From contig NZ_BSNG01000001.1 in the NCBI RefSeq assembly GCF_030159855.1, positions 3,162,001-3,226,000 on the forward strand: a stretch of 64,000 bases of DNA. Direction: 5' to 3'. The DNA is from Devosia yakushimensis (GTDB lineage Bacteria; Pseudomonadota; Alphaproteobacteria; Rhizobiales; Devosiaceae). Numbering within the stretch: position 1 is the stretch's first letter; the number at the start of each line of letters is the position of its first letter. This document shows positions 33,866 to 43,374 of this stretch, in pieces. The notes under the pieces are model-generated. The model ran no database searches, was not told the origin of the DNA, and saw only the letters and a list, made by a program, of their open reading frames with translations. A program made the position numbers and the translations under genes.

Positions 33866-36804
33866 CAGCGTGCCTCCTCGGGACTGGGCGCCGCTTCCTC
33901 GCGCACCACGGGCGGTAGCCGCCGCGATACGCGGGGGGCACGGACCGATTGGTGCGCCAGGGCGATCAGGATGAGCACGGTGGCGCCCACGACGAGGTTG
34001 AACACGCCAAGATCGAACAGCAGCGCGGTGGCCATGGGCACCCGGCCGATAAAGGGGATTTCGGCATATTGGAACGCCGTGGTCATGAAGGGATAGCCAA
34101 AGAGCCAGGAGCCGAGCCCCGTCAGCAGGGCCAGGAGCAGTCCCGAGCCGATCCAGATGACCGGCAGGATGCGCAGCCGTTCTTCCACCCAGCGGGTGCC
34201 GCCGGCCATATATTGCAGGATGAAGGCGATGGACATGATGATGCCAGCGGCAAAGCCACCGCCGGGCTGGTCGTGGCCGCGCAGGAAAATATGCAGCGCC
34301 AGCACGATGATCACCGGGAACAGCCATTGCATGATCACGGCGGGGATCATCAGATATTCGTTGATGGTGTCGCCCGAATTGCGATCGGGACGCTGATCGT
34401 CGAAAGCATTTTGGATGCGCTGCTGTTCGGGCTTTTCGACTGAGTCCGAGGCCGGGCGGAAGCGGCGCAGCAGGGCAAAGACGGTCAGCGCGACAATGCC
34501 GAGCACGGTGATTTCACCCAGCGTGTCGAAGCCGCGGAAATCGACCAGCATGACGTTGACCACATTGGTACCACCGCCAAGCTTGTAGGAATTTTCGAGG
34601 AAGAAGTCGCCAATGCCCTGCCCGGCTGGTCTTGTCATGATGGCATAGGACATCAGCGCCATGCCACAGCCGGCGATAATGGCAAGGGCCAGGTCACGAA
34701 CACGCCGGAAGCGGGCTTTGCGGGAGAGGCCGTCTTCGGTGTGGAATTCGACACGCTTGGGCAGCCAGCGCAGGCCGAGCAGGATCAGGACGGTGGTCAC
34801 GATCTCGACCAGCAATTGGGTGACGGCCAGATCGGGCGCGGAGAACCAGACAAAGGTGATGCAGGTCATCAGCCCTGCCCCGCCCAGCAGGACCAGGGCC
34901 ACGAGGCGGTGGAACTTGGCCTGATAGGTAGCGACCACGGCGCAGACAATGCCCACAGCCCAGACCAGGGCAAAGGCCGGATCGAAGGGCGTTGGGGAGC
35001 CAGCCAGCGGCCCGACACCGCCGAGCAGCGGAATGAAGGCGGCAATGACGGCAAGGGTCATCAGAAGCGCCAGTTGGGGCTGCAGTCGTCTTGTCCCCAA
35101 TAACTTTTCCAGGGCCTTGGCCCATTTCCAGGAAATGGTGACCAGAACCCGCTCGAAAATGCGCTGTCCCTTGAGATTGCGGATCAGCGGGGGGCCCTCG
35201 ATGCCGCGGTTCAGATAATTGTAGAGCGCCAGATAGAGCAGCACACCGCCGACCAGGGCGATGGCGCTCATGGCCAGGGGAATGTTGAACCCATGCCAGA
35301 CCGAGAGGCTGTAATAGGGTGTGTCGGGACCCACCACCGAAACCACGGCCGCAGCCAGGAACGGGGCGATGGTAATGCCGGGAATGATGCCGACCAGAAG
35401 GCAGACCAGAACCAGGATTTCGATGGGGCGGCGCATCAGCGCCGGCGGCTCGTGCGGCACGCGATCCAGTTCGGTGGGAGGGGGCCCGAAAAACACGCCA
35501 TGCACGAAGCGCAGCGAATAGACCACGCTGAACATGCCGGCGACCGTGGCGCCAATCGGCAGTGCCAGGTTGACGAAGGGATTGGCGTCGCGCAGCGCCG
35601 TTTCGGTAAAGAACATTTCCTTGGACAGGAACCCGTTCAGCAGCGGCACACCGGCCATGGCCGCGCTGGCAACCATGGCCAGGGTCGCGGTGAACGGCAT
35701 GAAGCGGAAGAGGCCACTGAGTTTTCTGATATCACGCGTGCCCGTTTCATGGTCGATGATGCCGGCGGCCATGAACAGCGATGCCTTGAAGGTGGCATGG
35801 TTGGCGATGTGGAAAATCGCGGCGACGGCGGCCAGCGGGCTGCTCATGCCCAAAAGGGTCGTGATCAGGCCCAGATGGCTGATGGTGGAATAGGCGAGCA
35901 GGCCTTTGAGATCGGTCTGGAAGATGGCGATATAGGCGCCCAACATCAGCGTGGTGAGGCCGGCAAAGGTTACGATCCAGAACCAGGCATCGGTGCCAGC
36001 CATGACCGGCCAGAAACGGACGAGCAGGAATACGCCTGCCTTCACCATGGTTGCCGAATGCAGATAAGCCGAGACCGGGGTCGGCGCCGCCATGGCGTGC
36101 GGCAGCCAGAACTGGAAGGGGAACTGGGCGCTCTTGGTCAATGCGCCCAGCAAGACCAGCAGCAGGGCGGGAACATAGAGCGGGTGCGATTTGATGAGGT
36201 CGCCCGAAGCCAGAACCACATCGAGATCGTAGCTGCCCACGATGTGGCCGATGATCAGCATGCCCAGCAATAGGCCCAAGCCCCCGAGCCCAGTGACCGT
36301 CAGCGCCATGCGGGCGCCGTCGCGGGCCTGGGCGAGGTGGAACCAGTAGCCGATGAGCAGGAAGGAGGTGATGCTGGTCAATTCCCAGAAGATCACCAAT
36401 TGCACGATATTGCCCGACAGGACCACGCCGAGCATGGAGCCCATGAAGGCGAGGAAAAACGCGAAGAAGCGCGGCACCGGATCCTTGGGCGACATGTAGT
36501 AGCGCGCATAGAGCACGACCAAGAGCCCGACGCCGGTGATCAGCAGGCAGAACAGCCAGGCAAAGCCGTCGATGCGGAAAATCAGATTGAGGCCAAGCTC
36601 GGGAATCCAGGAGATTTCCTGGCGCAGCACGCCACCATCGGTCACCTGCGGATAGAGCCAGATGGTGACCGCCAGGCCAAATATGGCCACGGCACCCGAC
36701 AGCCAGGCTTCGGCATTGCGGGCAGACTGCGGCAATATGGCCGCCAGGAGACTGGCGATGAAAGGTACGGCAACAATTGCGATCAGAAATGTCGAAGACG
36801 CCAT
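33865..36804 (-). CDS. phaAB: Fused Pha/Mrp antiporter subunit A+B
   Basis: 979 residues from the ATG at 36804. The first 500 residues are a NuoL-like subunit (FWELTSITSFLLIGYW, KSAQFPFQFWLPHAMAAPTPVSAYLHSATMVKAGVFLLVRF). MrpA-type domains follow (ALVWAVGIVCAVVATYQAKFHRLVALVLLGGAGLMTCITFVWFSAPDLAVTQLLVEIVTTVLILLGLRW). The last 140 residues are a MnhB-like module (FLRGHDQPGGGFAAGIIMSIAFILQYMAGG). The A/B fusion is the group-2 Mrp arrangement. The operon gives Na+/H+ or K+/H+ exchange in alkaline or salty conditions. Confidence 0.95.
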   Translation of the reverse strand: MASSTFLIAIVAVPFIASLLAAILPQSARNAEAWLSGAVAIFGLAVTIWLYPQVTDGGVLRQEISWIPELGLNLIFRIDGFAWLFCLLITGVGLLVVLYARYYMSPKDPVPRFFAFFLAFMGSMLGVVLSGNIVQLVIFWELTSITSFLLIGYWFHLAQARDGARMALTVTGLGGLGLLLGMLIIGHIVGSYDLDVVLASGDLIKSHPLYVPALLLVLLGALTKSAQFPFQFWLPHAMAAPTPVSAYLHSATMVKAGVFLLVRFWPVMAGTDAWFWIVTFAGLTTLMLGAYIAIFQTDLKGLLAYSTISHLGLITTLLGMSSPLAAVAAIFHIANHATFKASLFMAAGIIDHETGTRDIRKLSGLFRFMPFTATLAMVASAAMAGVPLLNGFLSKEMFFTETALRDANPFVNLALPIGATVAGMFSVVYSLRFVHGVFFGPPPTELDRVPHEPPALMRRPIEILVLVCLLVGIIPGITIAPFLAAAVVSVVGPDTPYYSLSVWHGFNIPLAMSAIALVGGVLLYLALYNYLNRGIEGPPLIRNLKGQRIFERVLVTISWKWAKALEKLLGTRRLQPQLALLMTLAVIAAFIPLLGGVGPLAGSPTPFDPAFALVWAVGIVCAVVATYQAKFHRLVALVLLGGAGLMTCITFVWFSAPDLAVTQLLVEIVTTVLILLGLRWLPKRVEFHTEDGLSRKARFRRVRDLALAIIAGCGMALMSYAIMTRPAGQGIGDFFLENSYKLGGGTNVVNVMLVDFRGFDTLGEITVLGIVALTVFALLRRFRPASDSVEKPEQQRIQNAFDDQRPDRNSGDTINEYLMIPAVIMQWLFPVIIVLALHIFLRGHDQPGGGFAAGIIMSIAFILQYMAGGTRWVEERLRILPVIWIGSGLLLALLTGLGSWLFGYPFMTTAFQYAEIPFIGRVPMATALLFDLGVFNLVVGATVLILIALAHQSVRAPRVSRRLPPVVREEAAPSPEEAR

Positions 36805-37293
36805 TGTCGCGTGGCACACTCATATGGATGGTGGATGGGACAGCCGAAGCCGCATGTTCTTGTTTCGCCTATGAATCGTCCGCTGCGCAACTCCCAAATT
36901 TGTCGCGGCCGATTTTTCTTTTGCGGAGGCCGGAGCGCCGGACCGCGAATGGGGCCCATAAGAGTGTCCCAACATTGCGCTGACCTTGCGCGCCCTCTTC
37001 AAAAAAGGCCGATATACGGGATGTTAAGCCCAATCAGCCGATAGTGCCCCCAGGGGCCGGCCAAGCCCCGACTGAACAATGCAGCCCGGGACAGTGACAA
37101 TTTATGGCACTCCGGACTGGGAGCGACTATCGCCCCGCAGCGATTGCTAAAATTGCGCGCGGGGATTTGGGGAAAAGCAATTCATTTGACGGTTAGCTGA
37201 CAATCGCGTTGCGGGGGCATCGGCCAAAATCATGACCTCAATGGCGTATCGCAAGACCCTCGGGTGAACTCTCTAGAGTGAGTTTCTGATCGA
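36805..37293. other. Intergenic region between phaAB and motA (489 bp)
   Basis: The two genes diverge, so both promoters should be here. It contains no credible protein gene. A TTGACG at 37186-37191 is a possible -35 for motA but no matching -10 is clear. CTCTAGAG, a short palindrome, lies just before motA. A small RNA cannot be excluded. Confidence 0.4.
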
Positions 37294-38157
37294 ATGCGCC
37301 TCATTATCGGCATCGTCGTCGTCATCGCCAGTGTGCTGGGTGGATATGCAGCCATTGGCGGACACATGGCTGTGCTGTTCCAGCCATACGAATTTGTGAT
37401 CATCCTGGGCGCCGCAATCGGCGCTTTCATCATCGGCAATACCGGGCCGGTGCTCAAACAGACGCTGGCTTCGCTGGGCACCCTGTTCAAGGGGCCACGC
37501 TACAACAAGGCGGCCTATGTCGAGCTGCTGGGCATGCAGTTCACCCTGTTCAAGCTGATCCAGGCCAAAGGCGTGCTCGCCATCGAGCAGCATATCGAAA
37601 ACCCGCGGGAATCCACGCTCTTCAACCGCTTTCCAACTTTTGCGGGCAATCACCACGCGGTGGAATTTGTCTGCGACTATATGCGCATGGTGACCCTGGG
37701 CACCAACAATGTGCATGAAATGGAAGCGCTGATGGATGAGGAACTCGAAACTCATCATCAGGAGCGCCATCGCGTCGTGGGCGCCGTACAGGCACTGGCC
37801 GACGGCACCCCGGCCCTGGGTATCGTGGCCGCCGTGCTGGGCGTGATCCATACGATGGGCGCGATCAGCGAGCCGCCCGAAGTACTGGGCCATATGATCG
37901 GCGGCGCCCTGGTGGGTACATTCTTCGGCGTGTTCGTCGCCTATGGCTTTTTCGCGCCCTTCGCGCAGTCACTGCGCAATATCTACGAATCCGAGGACAA
38001 GTATTTCCTGTCGCTCAAGACGGGGTTGCTCGCCCATGTGGCGGGCAATCCGCCTGTTATGGCCATCGAATTTGCCCGCAAGATGCTGATGTCGGAAAAC
38101 CGGCCGACCTTTGCCGAAGTGGACGCGGCGACGGCAGCCCTGCCGGCGGCCATCTAG
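37294..38157 (+). CDS. motA: Flagellar motor stator protein MotA
   Basis: 287 residues, the usual length, with four membrane segments (RLIIGIVVVIASVLGGYAAIGG; EFVIILGAAIGAFIIG; LGIVAAVLGVIHTMGAI; GTFFGVFVAYGFFAPFA) and a large cytoplasmic loop from about 55 to 160. It forms the proton channel of the flagellar stator with MotB. The cytoplasmic loop carries charged residues that contact the rotor FliG. The next gene, motB, begins 13 bp after its stop. Confidence 0.95.
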   Translation: MRLIIGIVVVIASVLGGYAAIGGHMAVLFQPYEFVIILGAAIGAFIIGNTGPVLKQTLASLGTLFKGPRYNKAAYVELLGMQFTLFKLIQAKGVLAIEQHIENPRESTLFNRFPTFAGNHHAVEFVCDYMRMVTLGTNNVHEMEALMDEELETHHQERHRVVGAVQALADGTPALGIVAAVLGVIHTMGAISEPPEVLGHMIGGALVGTFFGVFVAYGFFAPFAQSLRNIYESEDKYFLSLKTGLLAHVAGNPPVMAIEFARKMLMSENRPTFAEVDAATAALPAAI

Positions 38158-38170
38158 GCGGAGCACTGCA

Positions 38171-39097
38171 ATGGCTGGCTATAACGACCGCCCGATCATC
38201 ATCAAAAAGGTCAAGAAGGCCGCCCATGCCCATCATGGCGGGGCCTGGAAGATTGCCTATGCCGATTTCGTGACCGCGATGATGGCGTTCTTCCTGCTGC
38301 TCTGGCTGATCAGCATGACGACGCCGGAACAGAAGCAGGGTCTGGCGGACTATTTTGCCCCGCCCAATATCAGCCCGAGCACCAGTGGATCGGGCGGCGT
38401 GATGGGTGGCACCGCCATGGATACGACCGGCGCCAAGATGGCCGGGAGCATGTCCGAAGAGGTCAAGGCGGCCACTCCGGCCGCCCAGATCAGTGGCCAG
38501 GCGGGCGCGCAGGACAATGCCAGTAGCGCCAACCAGACGGTGGACGGCGCCGAGAGCCAAGCCGAGCGCTCGGCCCAGGCCGATCTCAAGGCCAGCCAGG
38601 ACCGCGCCTTCCATAGCGCGGCCGCCAGCATAAGGCAGGCCTGGCAGGCCATGCCCGACATTACCGAAATGGCCGATAACCTCCTGATCGAGGAGACCCC
38701 GGAGGGGCTCAATATCCAGATCGTGGATCAGGAAGGCCGACCGATGTTTCCGGAAGGCTCGAAATATCCGTTCGATGCGACGCGCAAGGCGATCGCCGCC
38801 ATCGCTCCCATCCTGCAGCAATTGCCCAATCAGATCAGCATTTCTGGGCACACGGCGGCGGGGGGCGTTTTCAGCAATCCGCGCTACGGCCCCTGGGATC
38901 TGTCCAGCGATCGGGCCAATGTGGTGCGCTCGATCCTCAGCGAATTCGGCCTTGCCGATGATCGCATCGAGGCTGTGACCGGCCGTTCGACGTCGGACCC
39001 GTTCTTTCCGAACGATCCCTATATGGCGGCCAATCAGCGGGTGAAGATCACGGTGCTCTACGATGCGCCGCCAGTGCCGCCGGATATGGCGTTTTAG
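38171..39097 (+). CDS. motB: Flagellar motor stator protein MotB
   Basis: 308 residues from the ATG at 38171 with a GGAG site. A basic N-terminus leads to one membrane segment, IAYADFVTAMMAFFLLLWLISM, whose Asp32 is the proton-binding residue. A low-complexity Ala/Ser/Gln linker follows (about 60-160). The C-terminal OmpA-like peptidoglycan-binding domain shows ISGHTAAGG, WDLSSDRANVVRSILSEFGL and ANQRVKITVL. It anchors the stator to the cell wall. The linker is longer than in enteric MotB, as is common in alphaproteobacteria. Confidence 0.95.
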   Translation: MAGYNDRPIIIKKVKKAAHAHHGGAWKIAYADFVTAMMAFFLLLWLISMTTPEQKQGLADYFAPPNISPSTSGSGGVMGGTAMDTTGAKMAGSMSEEVKAATPAAQISGQAGAQDNASSANQTVDGAESQAERSAQADLKASQDRAFHSAAASIRQAWQAMPDITEMADNLLIEETPEGLNIQIVDQEGRPMFPEGSKYPFDATRKAIAAIAPILQQLPNQISISGHTAAGGVFSNPRYGPWDLSSDRANVVRSILSEFGLADDRIEAVTGRSTSDPFFPNDPYMAANQRVKITVLYDAPPVPPDMAF

Positions 39098-39127
39098 ATC
39101 GGGGCTCTCGCTAAGAACTCTTCACAA

Positions 39128-39207
39128 CGTCATTCCCGCGCAGGCGGGAATCCATTCTCCTTCGCGCCGCCGCTGAAGAGTGGATTCCCGCCTGCGCGGG
39201 AATGACG
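39128..39207. repeat. Perfect 27-bp inverted repeat (intergenic palindromic element)
   Basis: Arms at 39128-39154 and 39181-39207 are exact reverse complements (core ATTCCCGCGCAGGCGGGAAT, itself a near-palindrome), with a 26-bp loop. It lies between the convergent motB and cytochrome genes and may act as a terminator or dispersed repeat. Confidence 0.8.
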
Positions 39208-39225
39208 CCGTGGTGGTTCCACCCC

Positions 39226-40569
39226 CTATCGCATCTGCAGAACGATAACTTCGTCGCTCGATGGATCGGTATGCTCGCGCATCGCCGCAACTTCCGCAGC
39301 GGTGACGGGCGGGGCATCATTGCCCCAGCTGCCGCGAATGAAGGTGGCGATGTCGGCAATCTCGTCGTCGCGCAGCAGCACGCGGAAGGGGGTCATGCGG
39401 TAGCTGTCGGGCACGCCGTTGACCACCATGCGGCCTGCGCCATTGAGCAGGATGTTGATGATGGAAGCCGGATTGTCCTCGAGCACGGTGGGCGTGCCGG
39501 CCAGCGGCGGCTGCAATACACCACGGCCCCGGCCATCGACGCCATGGCAGTTGGAGCATTGGCGGAGATAGAGCGCGGCGCCAGGCGCTGACAGATCGTT
39601 ATTGGCGAAGGCGAGGCTGGTGGCTTCGTCATATTGATAGGGGCGATCTTCGCCGGTCGGTGGCAGCGATTTGAGATAGACGGCGACGGCCCTCAGGTCC
39701 TCATCGGTGAAGAATTGCGTGCTGTTGTTGAAGGCTTCGAGCATGGAGCCAAAAACACCGGCATGCTGGTTGCGGCCGGTCTTGAGCAATTGGACGATAT
39801 CGTCCTCGCTCCAGCGACCCAGGCCCGCACGTTGATTGCCGCGCAGGTTGGAGGCATACCAGCCATCGAGATAGGCCCCGGCCAGATAGCTGGAACTGCT
39901 CTCGTCGAGCGCCACTTCATTGAAGGCGAGGCCGCGTTCGGTATGGCAGCTACCGCAATGGGCGGCGCCTTGCACGATATAGGCGCCGCGATTCCATTCC
40001 GCGCTTTGCTCCGGATTCTCGCGATAGACCCCACCCGGCGCGAACACCGCGTTCCAGAAGGCCAGTGGCCAGCGCTGGTTGAGCGGGAAGGGAATGCCAC
40101 TTTGCGGATTAGGCTGGGCGACCGGCTCGACCTCGAACATGAAGTAGTCGTAGAGCTTGCGAATGTCCTCGTCGCTCATCTTGGCATAGGAGGGATAGGG
40201 CATGGCCGGATAGAGCCGGTGCCCATCCTTGGCGACGCCGCGGCGCACGGCATTGTCGAACTCGGCCAGGGTGTAATTGCCGATGCCGGCAGTTTTGTCC
40301 GGCGTAATGTTGGTGGCGTAGATAATGCCAACCGGGCTGCCCATGGGCAGGCCACCGGCGAACGGGGCCTGACCGGGCAGGGAATGGCAGGCCACGCAAT
40401 CGGCGAGGCGGGCCACATAGCTCGTCTCCTCGACCGGGAACGTGGCGGCGGTGGCGGCCACTTCGCCATCGAATGGGCTCGACGGCGTGCGGTTGAGCCA
40501 CAAAGCGAGGCCAGCGAAAACCACTACCCCCACAACGACAACGATAGCGATGATGCGCAAAATCTTCAC
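39226..40569 (-). CDS. Triheme membrane-anchored cytochrome c of the molybdenum hydroxylase
   Basis: 447 residues from a GTG at 40569 with a GGGGGAT site. One N-terminal membrane anchor (LRIIAIVVVVGVVVFAGLALWL) is followed by three c-type heme sites: CVACH (58-62), CGSCH (205-209) and CSNCH (338-342). Methionines in LPMGSPVG, PAMPYPSY and YRMTPFRV are candidate axial ligands. This is the layout of the cytochrome subunit of alcohol and aldehyde dehydrogenases. It should pass electrons from the hydroxylase (40647-43374), encoded upstream, to the respiratory chain. Confidence 0.93.
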   Translation of the reverse strand: MKILRIIAIVVVVGVVVFAGLALWLNRTPSSPFDGEVAATAATFPVEETSYVARLADCVACHSLPGQAPFAGGLPMGSPVGIIYATNITPDKTAGIGNYTLAEFDNAVRRGVAKDGHRLYPAMPYPSYAKMSDEDIRKLYDYFMFEVEPVAQPNPQSGIPFPLNQRWPLAFWNAVFAPGGVYRENPEQSAEWNRGAYIVQGAAHCGSCHTERGLAFNEVALDESSSSYLAGAYLDGWYASNLRGNQRAGLGRWSEDDIVQLLKTGRNQHAGVFGSMLEAFNNSTQFFTDEDLRAVAVYLKSLPPTGEDRPYQYDEATSLAFANNDLSAPGAALYLRQCSNCHGVDGRGRGVLQPPLAGTPTVLEDNPASIINILLNGAGRMVVNGVPDSYRMTPFRVLLRDDEIADIATFIRGSWGNDAPPVTAAEVAAMREHTDPSSDEVIVLQMR

Positions 40570-40646
40570 GGATATCCCCCTGGCCGTGACGGAAAGCATG
40601 CGCCGGCAGCCCCTCCTGCCGCCGGCCGCTCAATCGGTCGTCTGTG

Positions 40647-42905
40647 TCAGCTCCAGCTCAGATCGTGCAGGCGGAACGGCATAGTGCGGATGCGCTTGCC
40701 GGTGGCCTGGAAAATGGCATTGCCGACAGCGGGGCCAACCACGCCGGTCGGCGGTTCGCCGATCTCGAAGAAGCGTGGATTATCCGACAGGCCGCCGAAA
40801 TGCACGTTGATCTGGGGTGGCAGGTCGGCCATGCGGATGATCGGGTATTCGTCGAAATTGCCCTCGACGATGCGGCCATCCTTGATGTTGAGCCCTTCGT
40901 TCAGACTCATATTGAGCCCGAACATGGTGCCGCCTTCCAATTCGGTGCGCACCGCATCCTCATTGACGATGCGGCCAGTGTCGAAAGCAACATCGAGCTG
41001 CAGGATCTTGAGCACGCCATCCTGGCTGACTTCGACCTTGGCAACGGTGGCGACCGTAGTGCCCTCGTCGGGCTTGCCGCCCATGCCCCAATTGGCCACG
41101 GCAACGCCACGGCCCTGCCCCTTGGGCAAGGTCTCGCCCCAACCGGACTTGGCCTTGACCTCTTCGAGGGTCTTGACCCAGCCGATATCTGGCCATTGCG
41201 CATAGAGCTTGAGGCGATATTCCATCGGGTCGATGCCGGCCTTGATGGCGCATTCATCGACAAAGGTCTCGATGAAGAAGGCGTTCGAATTATAGCCCGG
41301 CCCACGATAGGGGCCGGTCAGGATATGGAACGGCACCGTCTGGGATTCGATCTGGGTGTTCTTGAGAATATTGGTGAGCGCCGTATCGGCCATGCCCACC
41401 GCAAAGAAGCCCGGACCGCCGGCCATGCGGCCCAATAGCGCCGTCGGCAGGCCATCGGCCCCCAGCGACGCCTTGAGCTTGCCGGCCATGAGCGGGCGAT
41501 AGCGGCCCTGACGGGTCGATTCCTCACGCGACCAGATGACTTGGACTGGCCGGCCGGGGAATTTCTTTGCCACTGCCACCACCATGCGGGCATCGTCGGA
41601 GAAGACGCGGCGGCCGAAACCGCCGCCCACGAAGGTCTGGTGGAAGAAGACCTTTTCGGGCGGCATGCCGGTCTCGTCGGCGGCCACCATATAGGCCATT
41701 TGCGAATGCTGGGACGGATGCCAGAAATCGACGCGATCCTCGGTGACGAGGGCCGTGCCGTTGAGCGGCTCGAGCGGGGCCTGTTCGCAATAGGGCGTCA
41801 GGTAATCAGCCTCGATGATATTGTCTTCGCCCGCTTCGGCGAACATGGCCTCGACATCGCCGGTGCTGGCCTCGACCTTGTCGCCTGCCTGCTGGATGGC
41901 AGCCGTCGCGGCCTCGTTCATCTGCTCGGTGGTTTTCCAGTCCGCACCCGGGCCGTCATCCCATTCGACCGGCAGGGCATCGAGTGCCGTGCGAGCCTGC
42001 CAATAATGCTCGGCGATCACCGCCACGGCATGCTGGGCGGTGGAGACACCAAACGGAAACGGGGGTTTCAGATCGGTGGGGACGTTTTCGCCCGGATCGA
42101 CCGTGACCACGGCCAGCACGCCTGGCATGGACATGACCGCGTCCTTGTCGACGCTTTTGAGCTTGCCACCCATGACCGGGGATTGGCGCAGAGCGGCATA
42201 GACCATGCCGGGCTCGCGCACATCGATGCCATAGATCAGGCTGCCATTGACGATCTTGGGAAGCTGCACCTTGAACGGCGCCTTCTTGCCGAGGAACGTC
42301 CATTCGGACCGGTCCTTGATCGGTGGTTCCTGTTCGAGCTGAATCTGGGCCGCATCGGCGAGCAGCTCGCCGAACTCGGCCGAATTGCCCGAACCGGCAT
42401 GGGTCAACACACCGTCCTTGACCATGATCTCGGTGGCCGGAACGCTCCAGCGGGTAGCAGCAGCGGCCTTGAGGCGTTCGCGCGCACTGGCGGCGACCTG
42501 CATATAGGTGTCCATACGGGCCGGGCCGGTCGAGCGGCCGCTGAAATAGGCCAGAGCTCCGCCGGGGGTGGAATAGACATTGTTCTCGAGGAAATCGCGA
42601 TTGGTCGAGGCGTATTCGGGCTTGATCTTCTCCCAGACCGGGGAGAGCTCTTCATAGACATAGGCGGCGAGCTGGGTCAGCGTGCCATTGCCGATATCGA
42701 CGGCCGTGGCCCGCACGATGACCGTGCCGTCGGCATTGATGGTCAACCAGGGGGTGAACTCAGTGGTGCCGGCCGCATTGGCCTTGTCCCAGGGGGCGCC
42801 ATCGACGGTTGCGGCCAGGGCCTGGGTGCCCACCACCATGGCGCCACCAAGCGCCAGCGATGACACCAGGAATTTGCGGCGACTTACCTTGACGATCTCG
42901 TTCAT
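40647..42905 (-). CDS. Molybdopterin-binding large subunit of a xanthine-dehydrogenase-family hydroxylase (IorB-like)
   Basis: 752 residues with a twin-arginine signal (SRRKFLVSSLALGGAMVVGTQALA), so it is exported folded. Family blocks include PWLTINADGTVIVRATAVDIGNGTLTQLAAYVYEEL, GGFGRRVFSDDA, GPYRGPGYNSNAFFIETFVDE and a C-terminal GEPPTGVVGPAVGNAIFQATG with the catalytic-glutamate-region pattern. It is close to isoquinoline 1-oxidoreductase and periplasmic aldehyde dehydrogenase large subunits. The reaction is hydroxylation of an aldehyde or N-heterocycle; the sequence does not tell which. The Fe-S subunit precedes it by 10 bp. Confidence 0.92.
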   Translation of the reverse strand: MNEIVKVSRRKFLVSSLALGGAMVVGTQALAATVDGAPWDKANAAGTTEFTPWLTINADGTVIVRATAVDIGNGTLTQLAAYVYEELSPVWEKIKPEYASTNRDFLENNVYSTPGGALAYFSGRSTGPARMDTYMQVAASARERLKAAAATRWSVPATEIMVKDGVLTHAGSGNSAEFGELLADAAQIQLEQEPPIKDRSEWTFLGKKAPFKVQLPKIVNGSLIYGIDVREPGMVYAALRQSPVMGGKLKSVDKDAVMSMPGVLAVVTVDPGENVPTDLKPPFPFGVSTAQHAVAVIAEHYWQARTALDALPVEWDDGPGADWKTTEQMNEAATAAIQQAGDKVEASTGDVEAMFAEAGEDNIIEADYLTPYCEQAPLEPLNGTALVTEDRVDFWHPSQHSQMAYMVAADETGMPPEKVFFHQTFVGGGFGRRVFSDDARMVVAVAKKFPGRPVQVIWSREESTRQGRYRPLMAGKLKASLGADGLPTALLGRMAGGPGFFAVGMADTALTNILKNTQIESQTVPFHILTGPYRGPGYNSNAFFIETFVDECAIKAGIDPMEYRLKLYAQWPDIGWVKTLEEVKAKSGWGETLPKGQGRGVAVANWGMGGKPDEGTTVATVAKVEVSQDGVLKILQLDVAFDTGRIVNEDAVRTELEGGTMFGLNMSLNEGLNIKDGRIVEGNFDEYPIIRMADLPPQINVHFGGLSDNPRFFEIGEPPTGVVGPAVGNAIFQATGKRIRTMPFRLHDLSWS

Positions 42906-42915
42906 GGCTGCCTCC

Positions 42916-43374
42916 TCAAGCCTTCATGTCCGCGGCAGCCTTGTGGATGGCTGCGCGAACGCGCGTATAGGTGCCGCACCGGCAGATATTGTTGACATAT
43001 TGCTCGATGTCTTCGTCGGTCGGCTCGGGGATTTCCTGCAGCAGGGCGGCAGCGGCCATCAGCATGCCGGACTGGCAATAACCGCATTGCGGCACGTTCA
43101 TTTCCACCCAGTATTTCTGCAAGGGATGGGTGCTGTCGGGGCTAAGGCCTTCAATGGTGGTAATTTCGCTGCCCGCCGCCGATTCCAGCGGATATTGGCA
43201 CGAGCGCACCGCCGCCCCGTCGATATGGACGGTACAGGCGCCGCATTGGGCAATGCCGCAACCGAACTTGGTGCCAGTCATGCCCAGATAGTCGCGCAGC
43301 ACCCATAGCAGGGGCGTTTGCGGGTCGGCATCGACCTCTTTGACTTCGCCATTAATGCTCAGGGAAACAGCCAT
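42916..43374 (-). CDS. [2Fe-2S] small subunit of the molybdenum hydroxylase (IorA-like)
   Basis: 152 residues from the ATG at 43374 with a GAGGAGG site. The plant-ferredoxin cluster is Cys39-x4-Cys44-x2-Cys47...Cys59, and the second cluster is Cys97-x2-Cys100...Cys131-x-Cys133 (CRCG). It carries electrons from molybdenum to the cytochrome. It has no signal peptide and would be exported in complex with the Tat-exported large subunit. It is the first gene of this operon. Confidence 0.95.
   Translation of the reverse strand: MAVSLSINGEVKEVDADPQTPLLWVLRDYLGMTGTKFGCGIAQCGACTVHIDGAAVRSCQYPLESAAGSEITTIEGLSPDSTHPLQKYWVEMNVPQCGYCQSGMLMAAAALLQEIPEPTDEDIEQYVNNICRCGTYTRVRAAIHKAAADMKA

Noticed and set aside
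36805..37293. Small protein gene in the long pha-mot spacer
   Set aside because: Short frames there lack ribosome sites and have no conserved look.
41541..42863. Long plus-strand frame opposite the molybdenum-hydroxylase large subunit
   Set aside because: Antisense composition; the real gene is complete with its Tat signal and ribosome site.
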